A stretch of DNA of 64,000 bases, from positions 18,304,001 through 18,368,000 of the forward strand of contig OX387201.1 in the NCBI GenBank assembly GCA_947561715.1, read 5' to 3'. Under the pieces are notes generated by a model. That model did no database searches and had not been told where the DNA came from. It saw only the letters and a list, made by a program, of their open reading frames with translations. This stretch comes from Ascidia mentula. Lineage: Eukaryota > Chordata > Ascidiacea > Phlebobranchia > Ascidiidae. Below, piece by piece: positions 62,815 through 64,000 of this stretch. A program made the translations under genes and the position numbers. Position 1 is the stretch's first letter; each line of letters starts with the position of its first letter.

Positions 62815-63943
62815 GTTAATTTAGTTCTAAATCTCCAAGCGCAACAAGCCGTCCTGCCGCCGTATAAAACCGTAATGCTGATTATCGGTGATTCAACTGC
62901 CAAAACAAGAATGCAAGACCACTGTGGCTGACATAACATAATACCAAATTATACTCTTTTGACAAAAAAAATATTGAAAATCATTTCCACACATACGAAG
63001 TATGCTTTTTTTCTGTGTCGTTAGGAAATGCTGCTAAAGGTAGAGGTGGAGAATAAGTTTTTTGCAAAAAAAAACAAAAAAAACACGTAATACTTAAGAG
63101 GACTCAACTACCATCCATTTGACAAGTTTACATATGTTTGGCACCAACACAAGTCAAATCTCTAATCTTTCGCCTATAGCGCAACTAAGCGTTTAGATTA
63201 GTTTAAAACTTTCGTCGTTAAGCGGCGCTCCATATCCTTCTGCGTTCCAGTCATATCCGTGCTAAAATGCTGTTTAAATTCGGTTTTAAACTTTTCGTCG
63301 TTTTCCCCGTCGTAATGGCAATTATAGTTACGCCGTAATCGAGTACAATCAACTAACAAGAACCGAACAGCTTTGAACCGTAGGCAGTTGTCGACAAGCT
63401 GTCCGGAAAAGGTGGAGTTACTGCAAAAAGTTTGTCATGAACCAAACCACCGCGAAAAAACTAGCGCAAAAACAAAAATATTTTTTATAATGTTCTGAGT
63501 GTACGGAATTACAAATCTTCCATCAAATCAACAAAATTGTCTACATGGGTTATACCTGAAACCCTAGCAAACAAAGCAGTTACAAATATTTAAATTTTTG
63601 CCTCTAATAGCTGTGGTTCATAACGATAAACAGGCGAGAAAAAAGCGACTATGAGGATTTGAACCACTAAATGCACATGCTGACCTTGTGATCACTTTCG
63701 TAGTTATACACACAAACAACACTTGCTTTGATTGTCCTGGAAGGATACAGGAAAATACATTTCGCCACATTTAGCACGATGCTACTTTGCGTGTTTTTGT
63801 TAAAAAGGGCACATATTTGTTTGATTGTCGTAGAAATTGGTCAAATCAGATAAAATATAAAACAATCCTAAATTTGTTTGTGTCTTAGATTTACTTTAAA
63901 CATATTTCTAAAATTCAACACGTATTTCTTTAAAAAACAAACT

Positions 63944-63991
63944 ATGTTGAATTACACAACAGCGATGACAGAAGCAGCACAACTTGAATAG
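63944..63991 (+). pseudogene. Deleted remnant of the 7TM receptor gene, third cassette
   Basis: Same 15-codon frame and same join as at 52889. The deletion therefore happened once, before this cassette was copied. Confidence 0.8.
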
Positions 63992-64000
63992 AAGAATTTC

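Larger units (their letters stand above)
52771..63825. repeat. Tandem cassette, second copy (receptor remnant + genes 9-10)
   Basis: Repeat of 40774-52770. A third copy begins at about 63826 and runs off the window, shown by the same receptor remnant at 63944. Genes 9 and 10 are the counterparts of genes 7 and 8. Confidence 0.85.
60939..64000. other. Right flank: spacer and start of the third cassette
   Basis: Repeats 49978-52970: local duplication pair, hammerhead-like insertion, tRNA-like fragment (63645-63700) and receptor remnant. About 60 bp near 61806-61865 is absent from the first cassette. No gene is supported. Confidence 0.5.

Noticed and set aside
1-64000. CRISPR arrays, bacterial operons, rRNA genes, LTR or capsid-bearing elements
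   Set aside because: No regular spacer-repeat structure, ribosome-binding sites, rRNA-like sequence, long terminal repeats, or integrase, polymerase or capsid motifs could be seen.

Overview
This is eukaryotic, AT-rich DNA. Genes are cut into many small exons by short introns (44 nt up to a few hundred nt, rarely more). Non-autonomous DNA transposons and tRNA-related SINEs are scattered between and inside them. The gene organisation and a tRNA-like composite SINE resembling the one described from Ciona suggest a tunicate, probably a Ciona species. That is an inference; no species marker is visible.

From 2.2 to 60.8 kb the minus strand carries a tandem array of ten genes or gene remnants of the SLC10 family (sodium/bile-acid-type cotransporters, NTCP/ASBT/SOAT relatives). 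I rebuilt their exons by hand from splice signals, phase continuity and agreement among paralogues. The canonical gene has nine coding exons and encodes about 354-368 aa. It keeps the residues that bind sodium in NTCP: Gln in exon 3, Ser-Asn after SPGG in exon 4, Ser/Thr across the exon 4/5 junction, and Glu and Gln in the E-x-x-x-Q motif of exon 8.

Layout: 1-2.2 kb is left flank with no gene I recognise. Genes 1-6 (2.2-38.5 kb) are subtype A, with an hAT-type MITE in intron 1. Genes 7 and 9 are subtype A-prime, with a different N-terminal ectodomain. Genes 8 and 10 are subtype B, more divergent, with a TATA-like box. Genes 1, 2, 6, 7, 9 and 10 look intact. Gene 3 has lost exon 1, gene 4 has a one-base homopolymer insertion in exon 8, gene 5 lacks exons 3-6, and gene 8 has lost the AG of one splice acceptor.

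The array grew by duplication of two-gene cassettes. A 13.67-kb step repeats genes 2-3 as genes 4-5, nearly identical over about 7.6 kb. An 11-kb step repeats genes 7-8 as 9-10 and continues past the right edge.

On the plus strand, a single-exon seven-transmembrane receptor-like gene lies at 40.9-41.9 kb. In the next two cassettes it survives only as its first codons, after a deletion between short direct repeats. Spacers also hold decayed plus-strand coding-like fragments of unknown family, tRNA-like B-box fragments, and a 105-bp insertion with a hammerhead-ribozyme-like core.

If the genes work, they are expected to be plasma-membrane proteins importing sulfated steroids, bile-salt-like or other amphipathic anions with sodium. 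Nothing in the DNA gives the substrate.
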